The notes under the pieces: generated by a model
The model's database searches: none
What the model saw: only the letters and a program-made list of their open reading frames with translations
What the model was told of the DNA's origin: nothing
Assembly (NCBI RefSeq): GCF_003583365.1
Contig: NZ_QXED01000011.1
Location: forward strand, 105,391 to 169,390
Direction of reading: 5' to 3'
Source of the DNA: Fibrisoma montanum
GTDB lineage: Bacteria; Bacteroidota; Bacteroidia; Cytophagales; Spirosomataceae
Length of the DNA stretch: 64,000 nucleotides
Made by a program: the position numbers and the translations under genes
Shown here: one piece after another, positions 45,134 through 53,765 of the stretch
Layout: each line of letters opens with the position of its first letter
Position numbering within the stretch: position 1 is the stretch's first letter

Positions 45134-45433
45134 ATGCTGATACTTGTAATCCTTCTGGGTGTTTTGATGGTGGGCATCGTTTGTTTTGTAGCAGGTCAGT
45201 GCTGGGAGCAAAACCGGAAAAAGCAGGCCGGTGATGAGCTGCTGTTCATGGATGATTTACAGGGACGAACGCGCGGTCGAATTAAAGAAGACCTGGATCG
45301 GCTGGTGGTGCTCCATCACGAAGGCCAGCTCTCCGATGAACAACTGCTGCTGCTGTCGGACGAGTTAATCGATGAACTAGCCGCCCTGGGTACCGCCGAC
45401 GTGCTAACGACGGCTGCAAAAGTAGCCAGATAA
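45134..45433 (+). CDS. Small membrane-anchored protein, unknown function
   Basis: The 99-residue protein has one N-terminal membrane segment (about 2-24, with a Cys in VCFVAGQCWE). A charged helical tail follows (about 40-95, LDRLVVLHHEGQLSDEQLLLLSDELIDEL), suggesting a coiled-coil. No domain was recognised. It stands alone, converging on the phosphatase gene. Confidence 0.6.
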   Translation: MLILVILLGVLMVGIVCFVAGQCWEQNRKKQAGDELLFMDDLQGRTRGRIKEDLDRLVVLHHEGQLSDEQLLLLSDELIDELAALGTADVLTTAAKVAR

Positions 45434-45495
45434 ACCAACGGGCCGACTACCGGCCCTGAGCGTAACGGCATACATTTCATACTCATACAGTACCG

Positions 45496-46815
45496 TTACC
45501 GAATGCCCTGTTTTTCCTTCACGATCGAAAACCGATCCCGAACAACGCCGTCGGTACACACCCAGCGGGCTTCCAGGCGGTTGTCTTTGACATCGATCAG
45601 CATCGAGCCGCCTTCGGTGTTGTTGGTGTACGCGGCTGCTTTGAGCGGCCAACCTGATTCCTGGCCACCCAACTGCCCGCCCGACCCGGCGACAATGTAG
45701 ATGATCCCCTGTTTTTTGCCGTTTACGCGGTATTCGTTGGGCTGGTCGCTGTTCGAGGCCACGACGATGTGTTTCGGGTCAAACGTATCGGCCAGCCCGT
45801 AATGACCGACAATCGGGTAGGTGCGTTCGTAGACGTGACTGTGGCCGCCCAAAACCAGATCGACGTTGTAGCGTTCCAGCACAGGCAGCAGGTTCTGCCG
45901 GATGTTGACCAGTAACTCTTCTGTATCCGAATCGTGAGAGCCTTTTGTGTAGGGCGGGTGGTGAAAGAACACGATCGTCCACGGTTGTTTGTTCGCAGCC
46001 AGGTCGCGCTTCAGCCAGTCGACCTGGCGACCGGTGGTATCATAAATTCGCTGCCCGCCGTCCATTTTGCCGTACGAGTCCAGCGATACAAAATGAACAT
46101 TGCCGTAATCGAATGAGTAGTACGACTCCGATCCCGATGGCACACCACCAGCTTCGCCCTGCCTGGGCATTGAGCAAATCTGGAAATAGGGAATAGCCTG
46201 GCTCTCGATCTGTCCGCCATAATCGTGGTTGCCGGGTGTTGCCCAGAACGGCATATTCCGGAAAAAACCATCCTGGTACACCCCGAACACATGCTGCTGA
46301 AATTCGTCTTCGAGACCGTTTGAATAGGCATTGTCGCCCAGCCAGAGCCAGACGTCGGGTCGGCGATCTTTGGTGGCGTTGACGATGGCATCACGGCAAC
46401 CGAGCTGTGTAGCGGAACTGTTGCCAAAATCGCCCAACGCCCAGATTCGGATTGGGTCGGTCGAGCCGGGTTTTGGGGACGTCTGAAAGTGTTGCTCTGG
46501 GTCCACGTTCATTGTGGTTTTCGACGACCCGAATGCGTAGTAGTAACGAGTGGCGGGTTTCAGGTTCGTCAAAATCACCTCGTGGTCTGTAACCGCCTTC
46601 AGATCGCTCACTTCCTGATTCAGCCTCGTGGCAAAAGTGCCGAATTGCACCCGGCTTTCGGTGGGTTGACTGGTGCGCCAGCGGATGGTGATGGAGGTAG
46701 GCGTAACGACCTGGAGATACGGCCCGCGAACGACGTCAACGGCCTGAGCTTTGGTTGACTGCACTGTGACCACGGAAGCCAGCAGATAGAACCAACGCTG
46801 AAACGGCATTGTCAT
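45496..46815 (-). CDS. Purple acid phosphatase-like metallophosphoesterase with fibronectin-type N-domain
   Basis: The 439-residue protein has a signal peptide (about 1-24, ending TKAQA) and a purple-acid-phosphatase N-terminal fibronectin-like domain (about 28-110, GPYLQVVTPTSITIRWRTSQPTES). The catalytic domain shows the metallophosphoesterase motifs ALGDFGN, WLGDNAYSNG, ATPGNHDYGG, VFFHHPPY and VLGGHSHVYERT. It would hydrolyse phosphomonoesters outside the cytoplasm. The ATG at 46815 gives the signal peptide; the frame is open 20 codons further. A promoter TATATTTG lies 26 bp upstream, in the tail of the preceding terminator. Confidence 0.9.
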   Translation of the reverse strand: MTMPFQRWFYLLASVVTVQSTKAQAVDVVRGPYLQVVTPTSITIRWRTSQPTESRVQFGTFATRLNQEVSDLKAVTDHEVILTNLKPATRYYYAFGSSKTTMNVDPEQHFQTSPKPGSTDPIRIWALGDFGNSSATQLGCRDAIVNATKDRRPDVWLWLGDNAYSNGLEDEFQQHVFGVYQDGFFRNMPFWATPGNHDYGGQIESQAIPYFQICSMPRQGEAGGVPSGSESYYSFDYGNVHFVSLDSYGKMDGGQRIYDTTGRQVDWLKRDLAANKQPWTIVFFHHPPYTKGSHDSDTEELLVNIRQNLLPVLERYNVDLVLGGHSHVYERTYPIVGHYGLADTFDPKHIVVASNSDQPNEYRVNGKKQGIIYIVAGSGGQLGGQESGWPLKAAAYTNNTEGGSMLIDVKDNRLEARWVCTDGVVRDRFSIVKEKQGIR

Positions 46816-46841
46816 AGAAGATGCATTTACACGAAATAGAT

Positions 46842-46886
46842 CAAATATAAAAAAAGCCCCACCGGGTATAGCCATCCGGTGGGGTT
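46842..46886 (-). promoter_or_regulatory. Terminator of the LytTR operon overlapping the phosphatase promoter
   Basis: Stem AGCCCCACCGG (46855-46865) / CCGGTGGGGTT (46876-46886) is followed on the minus strand by a T-run. TATATTTG (46849-46842) matches TAnnTTTG at the end of that run and lies 26 bp upstream of the phosphatase ATG. One short stretch thus ends one transcript and probably starts the next. Confidence 0.65.
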
Positions 46887-46916
46887 ATGATATTGTTAAC
46901 AATACCGGGACGAACG

Positions 46917-47603
46917 CTACTTCCGCAGTAATCGCTGCTCCAAAGCGTCGCGGTAACTGCCGGCCAGTGGAATCGTTACGTTGCCGACCGTGACCTGATG
47001 CCGCTCAATTTTGCGGATGGCCCGTAGCGCTACAATGTACGATTTGTGAACACGGATGAAATCGTCGGCGGGCAACGTAGCGAGCATATCGGCGATTGTC
47101 ATGCGGGTGGTCACCTGCCGGGTCTGTTCGTGAATGAACAGCAGATTCGTGTCCGACTGAATGTACAATACCTCGTCCAGGTTAACCCGCACCCAGTCGT
47201 ACCCGTCCTTCACAAAAATGCTGGAAGAGGCCCCTTCCCGTTGCGGCATAATCTGGGCGTAGGCGCGGTTGCAGGCCTGAAGAAACCGCCCGAACTCGAT
47301 GGGCTTGAGCAAATAATCGAGAGCCTGGAGCGTGAACCCCTCAACGGCATATTCGGTATAAGCCGTTGTGAAGATAACCGATTTCTTCAACGGGGCTACC
47401 AGCCGGGCAAAATCCGTTCCTGATACGTCGGGCATCTGAATATCCAGAAACAACAGGTCAACCCGCTGCGTGTGGAGGTACGTGAGTGCGTCGGTGGTGT
47501 TGATAAACGTTTGCGTCAGATTCAGAAAGGGAACCTTGGCCGCATAGCGTTGCAGAACATCCAGGGCTGCTGGCTCATCATCGATGGCAATCGCATTGAG
47601 CAT
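46917..47603 (-). CDS. LytTR-family response regulator
   Basis: The 228-residue protein has a receiver domain (about 1-115) with phospho-acceptor Asp in DLLFLDIQMPDVSG and the TTAYTEYAVEGF switch region. The LytTR DNA-binding domain follows (about 130-225, SSIFVKDGYDWVRVNLDEVLYIQS, MTIADMLATLPADDFIRVHKSYIV). It pairs with the histidine kinase gene 6 bp upstream. Such systems in Bacteroidota regulate cell-surface and stress genes. It is the last gene of the operon and is followed by a terminator. Confidence 0.93.
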   Translation of the reverse strand: MLNAIAIDDEPAALDVLQRYAAKVPFLNLTQTFINTTDALTYLHTQRVDLLFLDIQMPDVSGTDFARLVAPLKKSVIFTTAYTEYAVEGFTLQALDYLLKPIEFGRFLQACNRAYAQIMPQREGASSSIFVKDGYDWVRVNLDEVLYIQSDTNLLFIHEQTRQVTTRMTIADMLATLPADDFIRVHKSYIVALRAIRKIERHQVTVGNVTIPLAGSYRDALEQRLLRK

Positions 47604-47609
47604 ATCTCG

Positions 47610-48629
47610 TTATAAATCAAGGGTTAGGGCAACGGTGAACGTATCGGATGTCTGCGTAATGGCCAGCGTATGGCGACCGGCATACATCAGCGCCAGCCGC
47701 TGCCGGGCGTTGGCAATGCCGGTTCCCGAACCGTGTTTGCCGGTCGTGGCCGATGGTACACTGTTGGCCAGGTGCAGGACCAGCCGGCGGTTTTCGACCG
47801 TCAGGGTCAAATCAATATACGAGGGCTGGACAAAGCTGATACCGTATTGAAACGCGTTTTCGACAAACGGGATCAGCAGCAGCGGGGCAATCTGAGCCGG
47901 CTGACCATCCCAGTCGAGCTGGGTTGATAACTGAAGATTATCCGTTTCGGGAAGACGCGCCCGCTGCAGAGCCAGGTACTTGTCCAGAAACTGCAGTTCG
48001 TTGTCAATCGACGTCAGCGGTTGCCGGGATTCCTGGAGGGTAAACCGCATGATGCCCGACAACTGCTGAATCAGATCGGCAACGGTTTCGTTGTCGGCCC
48101 GCTGCGCTTCGTTGTAGATTGTGTTCAGGGCATTAAACAGAAAGTGCGGATTCACCTGCGCCTTCAGGGCCGTTAGTTCGGCTTCCGTTTTCTGCTGGAT
48201 GAGATACACCTGCTCCCGACGGGCGCGAAACGAATCGGCAATGTAGCCGAACGCAATGATGAACACCATAATGACACCCGTCACGAGCAGGTTTTCATCG
48301 GCAAACTCGGGTTCATGATCGGTGCGACGTTGCAGCAACTCAAACACCAGCCAGGCTAAGACGCAGAGCCATGTCCAGTACAACAGCCGCGTTTCCTGAC
48401 GCAACAGCCAGCCCCGAAACGCCAGGCGATAATTGGCGTAGGCAAGGCCCCAGAGCGCCGTCAGTAGAACCACAACCCCCAGGAGGTACCTGGCCAGGCC
48501 GCCGATGTCAGGGGCGGTCTCATCGTTTTGCCAAACCCCAACGTAGATCAGCCGACCCCAGTACGTCAGCAGGCTGATCAGAACCACAGCGAGCAGTAGT
48601 GCCGGGTATGGTTTTCGAAGGGTTGACAT
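47610..48629 (-). CDS. LytS-type sensor histidine kinase
   Basis: The 339-residue protein has four hydrophobic segments in its first 150 residues with no large periplasmic sensor. The His_kinase domain has the phosphorylated His in QVNPHFLFNALNTIYNEAQ (about 158), and the ATPase part carries the N-box FVENAFQYGISF and the GTGIANARQRLAL glycine box. It phosphorylates the adjacent LytTR regulator. The input signal is probably membrane-related; it is not evident from the sequence. Confidence 0.92.
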   Translation of the reverse strand: MSTLRKPYPALLLAVVLISLLTYWGRLIYVGVWQNDETAPDIGGLARYLLGVVVLLTALWGLAYANYRLAFRGWLLRQETRLLYWTWLCVLAWLVFELLQRRTDHEPEFADENLLVTGVIMVFIIAFGYIADSFRARREQVYLIQQKTEAELTALKAQVNPHFLFNALNTIYNEAQRADNETVADLIQQLSGIMRFTLQESRQPLTSIDNELQFLDKYLALQRARLPETDNLQLSTQLDWDGQPAQIAPLLLIPFVENAFQYGISFVQPSYIDLTLTVENRRLVLHLANSVPSATTGKHGSGTGIANARQRLALMYAGRHTLAITQTSDTFTVALTLDL

Positions 48630-48650
48630 GGTGGGGTGGTCCGTTAGCGA

Positions 48651-49070
48651 TTAGTTTGTAGACGACGTTGAGGCCGTTTCGAGGGGTTTAATTTTCCGCA
48701 ACTCGCGCTGGGCCTGGTCTTCGCCGATGGGCGCAATCAGCAACGTACGGCTCAGAAAATCAATGTCTTCTACTGCCTTTACGTAGTACGTATGCCCCGC
48801 CTGTACGTTGAGCCACAGCGTTTGGTTATCGGAAAAGTAATCCTTCATGGACTCAATTTTAATACGTCCCGGCAAAATATCCACCTGCATGTAGCGGTTA
48901 GTAGGCAATGCGCCCTGTTTCTTGTCATTGATGGCAATGTCGTAGGGCGTACTGCCAAACTCCCGCTGGCGATAAATGATGACCCGCGCCTGTCCATTTC
49001 GGGGTTGCCCCTGGTCGTCAAACAGACCGGTGATCAGCAACCATAAGGGAATCAACAGCATCACTTTCAT
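48651..49070 (-). CDS. DUF2846-like secreted protein
   Basis: The 139-residue protein begins with a hydrophobic export signal (about 1-16). The mature part has ARVIIYRQREFGSTPYDIAINDKKQGALP and GHTYYVKAVEDIDFLSRTLLIAP, resembling DUF2846 domains that are frequent in lipoprotein-like envelope proteins. Its function is unknown. It overlaps the upstream outer-membrane protein gene by 4 bp and precedes the histidine kinase gene by 21 bp, so it belongs to the two-component operon and could be part of its signal. Confidence 0.72.
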   Translation of the reverse strand: MKVMLLIPLWLLITGLFDDQGQPRNGQARVIIYRQREFGSTPYDIAINDKKQGALPTNRYMQVDILPGRIKIESMKDYFSDNQTLWLNVQAGHTYYVKAVEDIDFLSRTLLIAPIGEDQAQRELRKIKPLETASTSSTN

Positions 49071-49813
49071 CGCTTCCCTGATTTGGTATAGTTGCTCGAA
49101 AAGTAGTAGAGACCCTGGAAGTAAAATTGGCTGATCCGGTCAGTAGGTGCACCGGTTACCTGAAAGGCATCCGACTCCCAGGCCCTGGCTTGCAGACCCC
49201 GTCGGTAACCCAGACGTAACACGCTTTCGGCACCCCGTTTGCGCTTTTCCCGCTGGGCGTACTCAATATTGACATCCAGGTAATTGTTTCGTAACCGCAG
49301 GGAAGGGATGTTGCCGGTCTGGTCGGTTTGCAGAATGTTCTGGAACGAAACGGCCTGCCTGGTTCGGCGATAGACGCTGTATTCGTAATCGATACTACCA
49401 AATCCAGCATTGATGTACAGGCGTCTGTTCCGGGTATTCGCTACGTCGAAGCCGAGCATCATACCGCTGTACCCTGCGCTGTTCTGCCGGGCAACTGACT
49501 CAGCTTCGGTATTCGCTATCCGGATCAGGCTAATGGCGTTTCCAGCCTGTAACATAAGTTTAAGCCGTCCATAGCGAGCCCCGAATCCAAAGTTGATCAT
49601 CGGGTCAAGGTGGAAGTCGGGTTCGATCTGGTTGCTTCTGAAAAACGACCGGATGTTGGGCATACTGGTAGACGAAACACTAAGTCCTAATTCCCCCATA
49701 AAGCTGAACTTGAACTTATTTATGGGTGGAAGGCCCGAAAACGTAGTTGAATCTGTCGGTTGGCCGAGGGCGGTGTGCCCAATTGCCAGGAGTAAGAATA
49801 CGAAGCGTTTCAT
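49067..49813 (-). CDS. Outer-membrane beta-barrel-type protein, unknown function
   Basis: The 248-residue protein has a signal peptide (about 1-17, ending ALGQ) and alternating beta-strands with C-terminal aromatics (FYFQGLYYFSSNY), consistent with a small barrel. FSFMGELGLSVSSTSMPNIR and FGFGARYGRLKLMLQAGNAI are typical strands. The ATG at 49813 gives the signal peptide. It heads the four-gene operon with the DUF2846-like gene and the two-component system. Its leader carries the ileS terminator hairpin about 35-88 bp upstream. Confidence 0.68.
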   Translation of the reverse strand: MKRFVFLLLAIGHTALGQPTDSTTFSGLPPINKFKFSFMGELGLSVSSTSMPNIRSFFRSNQIEPDFHLDPMINFGFGARYGRLKLMLQAGNAISLIRIANTEAESVARQNSAGYSGMMLGFDVANTRNRRLYINAGFGSIDYEYSVYRRTRQAVSFQNILQTDQTGNIPSLRLRNNYLDVNIEYAQREKRKRGAESVLRLGYRRGLQARAWESDAFQVTGAPTDRISQFYFQGLYYFSSNYTKSGKR

Positions 49814-49847
49814 ACAAAGGTTGTTTTTGTGTGTTGATGAGTCAAAA

Positions 49848-49901
49848 CAAACATCGCCCGGTTGACCAGCCAAAGGCATGTGGTCAACCGGGCGATGTTT
49901 G
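49848..49901 (-). terminator. Terminator of ileS
   Basis: CAAACATCGCCCGGTTGACCA (49848-49868) and its perfect complement at 49881-49901 form a 21 bp stem with a 12 base loop. On the minus strand it ends with TTTTG. It lies 33 bp after the ileS stop and about 35 bp before the next gene's start. Confidence 0.85.
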
Positions 49902-49933
49902 TGGGGAAATTTAAAAACTTTGTGATCTTGCGT

Positions 49934-52900
49934 TTATGAAGCTACGTTTACTTTCACGCGTAACAGAAACTCGTCCATTTCGATCTCGACGGCCTCGCCC
50001 GGTTGGCCGCTGCCCGGTTGGCCGTTGCCATTAAGGCCGCCAACGAGGTCGAGCGAAACGGCCTGCACTTCCTGCTGAATGTACGACTTGTTGGCTTCAA
50101 TGGCCTCGGCCAGAACTTCGTCGTTCCGTTCGAGTTCAATCCGGATCTTGTCCGTTACGTCGAAGTCGCGGTCTTTGCGCAGGTTCTGGATGCGGTTCAC
50201 GAAGTCGCGGGCGATCCCTTCCCGGCGCAGTTCGTCGGTTACGGTTATGTCCAGCGCCACGGTCAGGCCGCCTTCGCTGGCCACCAGCCAGCCCGGAATG
50301 TCTTCGGTCAGGATTTCGACATCCGAGAGGGCAATACTGCCTACTGCCAACTGGATATTGCCGACCTGCTCCAATTCCTTCAACTGCTCGTCGGTCATGG
50401 CCGTGATGGCGGCTGCTACGTCCTTCATCTGCTTGCCGAACTTCGGACCGAGCGCTTTGAAGTTGGGTTTGACCTTCTTCTTCAAAATACCCGACGCATC
50501 GTCGACAAACTCGACGGCTTTGACGTTCACCTCCGACATGATGATCGGCGCTACGTGTTCGATCTGCCGGCGAGTCTGCTCAGTGAGCACCGGAATCAGC
50601 ACCCGGCTCAGCGGCTGACGAACCTTCAGCTTATGGCCTTTCCGCAGGGAGTGTACCAGCGACGAAATATCCTGCGCCAGTTGCATCGACGTTTCCAGAT
50701 CAGTGTCGACCCAATCCGCTTCGTACGAATGCCAGTCGGTCAGGTGTATTGAATCGTGGCGCAACGGGTGGTCCGCCAATGCGGTGTTTTCCTCCCGGGC
50801 CACATCGCGAACACCATCGGTCAGGCTGCGGTAAAGCCAGTCGGCGAAGAACGGCGCGATCGGCGACATCAGCTGACCCACAGTCAGCAGACATTGCTGC
50901 AACGTCTCATAAGCTGCCCGCTTGTCTTCGGTTAACTCTCCTGCGTCCGACGACGCCCCGGTCCAGAAGCGCCGGCGTGATAACCGTACGTACCAGTTCG
51001 ACAATTGATCCGATACGAAATCCTGAATCAGCCGCCCGGCTTTGGTCGGGTTGTAAGCTTCGTACTGCTCCGTTACCTCCTTGATCAACGTGTGCAGCTT
51101 CGACAGAATCCAGCGATCCAGCTCGGTCAGGCGTTCGCGGGGGACGCGATCAAACTCGTTGATGGTGTAGTTGTCGAGGTTGGCGTAAAGCGCGAAGAAG
51201 TTGTACGTGTTGAACAACGTACCGAAAAATCTCCGCTGCACCTCACCCACGCCGTCGAGGTTAAACCGCAGGTTGTCCCAGGGTTCGGCGTTGGTGATCA
51301 TGTACCAGCGCGTGGCATCCGGACCAAAGTTGGCCAGCGTCTCGAATGGGTCAATGGCGTTGCCCAGCCGCTTCGACATCTTGTTGCCGTTTTTGTCCAG
51401 CACCAGACCCGTCGACACGACGTTTTTGAACGCCACCGAATCGAACAGCATCACGCCGATTGCGTGCAACGTAAAGAACCAGCCGCGTGTCTGGTCAACG
51501 CCTTCCGAGATGAAATCAGCCGGAAACGCGTGTTCGAACGTATCCTGATTGGCAAACGGATAGTGCCACTGTGCATACGGCATCGCCCCCGAATCGAACC
51601 AAACGTCGATCAGGTCCGGCTCGCGCTGCATCAGGTTGCCCTTGTCGGAGATAAAGTAAAGTTCATCGGCGTACGGGCGATGCAGATCGTACGTACCATC
51701 GGCGTAAGCGGCCAGAAACGCTTTGTTTTTGTCGACGTAGGCCTGATACTCGGTCTTGCCCTGAGCGACCCATTCACTCATTCGCTCATTGGCCTGTTCG
51801 CTCATTGATACCAGCTCCGCCACGGACCCAATACACACCTCCTCGCCCGCTTCGGACCGCCAGATGGGCAACGGTGTTCCCCAGTAACGGCTACGGCTGA
51901 GGTTCCAGTCAACGAGGTTCTCCAGCCAGTTGCCGAAGCGGCCGGTGCCGGTGCTTTCGGGTTGCCAGTTGATGGTCTTGTTCAGCTCCACCAGCCGGTC
52001 TTTCACAGCCGTTGTGCGAATAAACCAGCTATCGAGCGGGTAGTACAGCACGGGCTTATCAGTCCGCCAGCAGTGCGGATATGGGTGTTCATACTTCTCC
52101 ACCCGGAACGCCTTGCCTTCCTCTTTCAGTTTGATGGCGATCAGGACGTCCGTTGGTTTAAAGTCCGGGTCAGCCTGCTCCTCGTCGGAATAATACTGCT
52201 CCTTTACGTAGCGTCCGGCGAAGTCGGTGATCTCCTTCACAAAACGGCCTTGTTTGTCCACAATTGGCACGTCTTTTCCGAACGTCGGCCCGGCAGTATC
52301 ATCCTTTACCATGATCGGCGGGATGCCGTTGGCCTGCGCCACCCGAAAGTCGTCGGCACCAAAGGTCGGCGAGGTGTGCACCACGCCCGTACCGTCTTCT
52401 GTCGTAACGAAGTCGCCAAGGATGACCCGGAATGGAGGTTCACGGAATGCATCACCGTCCGGCTGCACGTACGGCATCAACTGCTCGTATTCGATGCCCT
52501 GAAGGTGTTCGCCTTTGAACTCGGAAACGATGGCCCACGGAATAACCTTGTCATTGGGCAGGTACGTGTCGAAAACCGGACTGCCGGGGCCGTCCTGACG
52601 ACCTTTCTCGCTGAACCACCGGCCCAGCAGCGCTTTTGCCAGCACTACGTTGATCGGCTGGTGGGTGTACTGGTTGAAGGTTTTAACGAGTACGTAGTCA
52701 ATGTCTTTTCCGACGGTCAGGGCTGAGTTGGCCGGCAGGGTCCAGGGCGTGGTTGTCCAGGCCAGGATGTACACATCCGCGTCGGAAGAATCATAAAATA
52801 AAAAGCCCGATTTGCCGGTTGGCTTCACCCGAAACTGCGCCACAATGGTCGTATCCTTTACGTCCTTGTAGGTGCCGGGCATGTTCAGTTCGTGTGAACT

Positions 52901-53467
52901 GAGGCCCGTACCGGCCTTGGGCGAATACGGCTGAATCGTGTAGCCCTTGTATAACAACCCCTTGTCGTACAGCTGCCTGAGCAGGTACCACAGGGTTTCG
53001 ATGTACTCGTTTTCGTACGTAACATACGGGTTGTCGAGGTCCACCCAGTAGCCCATCTTCTGGGTCATATCGTTCCACTGGTCGGTGAAACGCATGACCG
53101 TTTCGCGGCATTTCCGGTTGTATTCCTCAACGCTGATCGTTTTGCCGATGTCCTCTTTGGTAATGCCGAGTTCTTTTTCAACCTGCAGTTCAATCGGCAG
53201 GCCGTGCGTATCCCAGCCCCCTTTGCGCTTTACCTGAAAGCCGCGCAGGGTTTTGTACCGGCAAAAAATATCCTTAATCGTCCGCGCCATCACGTGGTGA
53301 ATACCCGGCGTTCCGTTGGCAGAGGGCGGTCCCTCATAAAACGTAAACGCCGGAGCACCCTCGCGGATCGCGACGGACTGCTCAAAAACCTGATTCTGGT
53401 TCCAATAACTCAACACCTCGGCCGCGAGCTGCGCGTAATCGAGGGACTCATATTGTTTGTACTTCAC
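49934..53467 (-). CDS. ileS: Isoleucyl-tRNA synthetase
   Basis: The 1177-residue protein is a class I synthetase of the long type. It has the HIGH-type motif PSANGTPGIHHVMART (about 49-64), an editing domain (about 190-420), KMSKS in KNGNKMSKRLGNAIDPF (about 698-714), and an anticodon-binding helical C-terminus with a beta-rich tail. It charges tRNA-Ile. Around residues 553-566 the sequence SMSEQANERMSEW coincides with an intergenic repeat motif (51771-51807). The -7 element TATCTTTG lies 97 bp upstream. Confidence 0.96.
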   Translation of the reverse strand: MKYKQYESLDYAQLAAEVLSYWNQNQVFEQSVAIREGAPAFTFYEGPPSANGTPGIHHVMARTIKDIFCRYKTLRGFQVKRKGGWDTHGLPIELQVEKELGITKEDIGKTISVEEYNRKCRETVMRFTDQWNDMTQKMGYWVDLDNPYVTYENEYIETLWYLLRQLYDKGLLYKGYTIQPYSPKAGTGLSSHELNMPGTYKDVKDTTIVAQFRVKPTGKSGFLFYDSSDADVYILAWTTTPWTLPANSALTVGKDIDYVLVKTFNQYTHQPINVVLAKALLGRWFSEKGRQDGPGSPVFDTYLPNDKVIPWAIVSEFKGEHLQGIEYEQLMPYVQPDGDAFREPPFRVILGDFVTTEDGTGVVHTSPTFGADDFRVAQANGIPPIMVKDDTAGPTFGKDVPIVDKQGRFVKEITDFAGRYVKEQYYSDEEQADPDFKPTDVLIAIKLKEEGKAFRVEKYEHPYPHCWRTDKPVLYYPLDSWFIRTTAVKDRLVELNKTINWQPESTGTGRFGNWLENLVDWNLSRSRYWGTPLPIWRSEAGEEVCIGSVAELVSMSEQANERMSEWVAQGKTEYQAYVDKNKAFLAAYADGTYDLHRPYADELYFISDKGNLMQREPDLIDVWFDSGAMPYAQWHYPFANQDTFEHAFPADFISEGVDQTRGWFFTLHAIGVMLFDSVAFKNVVSTGLVLDKNGNKMSKRLGNAIDPFETLANFGPDATRWYMITNAEPWDNLRFNLDGVGEVQRRFFGTLFNTYNFFALYANLDNYTINEFDRVPRERLTELDRWILSKLHTLIKEVTEQYEAYNPTKAGRLIQDFVSDQLSNWYVRLSRRRFWTGASSDAGELTEDKRAAYETLQQCLLTVGQLMSPIAPFFADWLYRSLTDGVRDVAREENTALADHPLRHDSIHLTDWHSYEADWVDTDLETSMQLAQDISSLVHSLRKGHKLKVRQPLSRVLIPVLTEQTRRQIEHVAPIIMSEVNVKAVEFVDDASGILKKKVKPNFKALGPKFGKQMKDVAAAITAMTDEQLKELEQVGNIQLAVGSIALSDVEILTEDIPGWLVASEGGLTVALDITVTDELRREGIARDFVNRIQNLRKDRDFDVTDKIRIELERNDEVLAEAIEANKSYIQQEVQAVSLDLVGGLNGNGQPGSGQPGEAVEIEMDEFLLRVKVNVAS
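51771..51807. repeat. GAATGAGTGAA-type repeat embedded in ileS
   Basis: On the minus strand the segment reads CAATGAGCGAA, a short spacer, then AATGAGCGAATGAGTGAATG. It matches the motif family of the inverted repeat at 41543-41607. It is in frame and encodes MSEQANERMSEW in the IleS insertion region. Confidence 0.6.
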
Positions 53468-53563
53468 CGCGTTGGACGTTAATCGGGTCGCTTGCCGTAG
53501 CCATGCAGCGCCACAGCAAAGAATATCGAATCGCCTGCCTGCCTCAGTAGGTCAAAGCGCGTG

Positions 53564-53571
53564 CAAAGATA
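53564..53571 (-). promoter_or_regulatory. ileS promoter -7 element
   Basis: TATCTTTG on the minus strand matches TAnnTTTG and is followed by GCAC, a common start context. It lies 97 bp upstream of the ileS ATG. A -33 TTTG at the expected distance is not clear. Confidence 0.6.
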
Positions 53572-53765
53572 CGGATTTAGGGCGTTGCAGGCGACTGTTC
53601 ATTAATAACAACGGTAAGCGACCGCTTAGTTTCGCCCCGCGCTACTCGTCGCAGGAAGGAACCGAATGCGACTCGGACACCGATTATCCCAATTGAGACA
53701 ATCGGGACGGCCATTCATCATAAAGAGCTTCCGCGCCTGTGAACAATGGGTTTACTTTGACTACT

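Noticed and set aside
50003..51808. Several long plus-strand frames opposite ileS
   Set aside because: ileS on the minus strand is unambiguous; these frames lack motifs.
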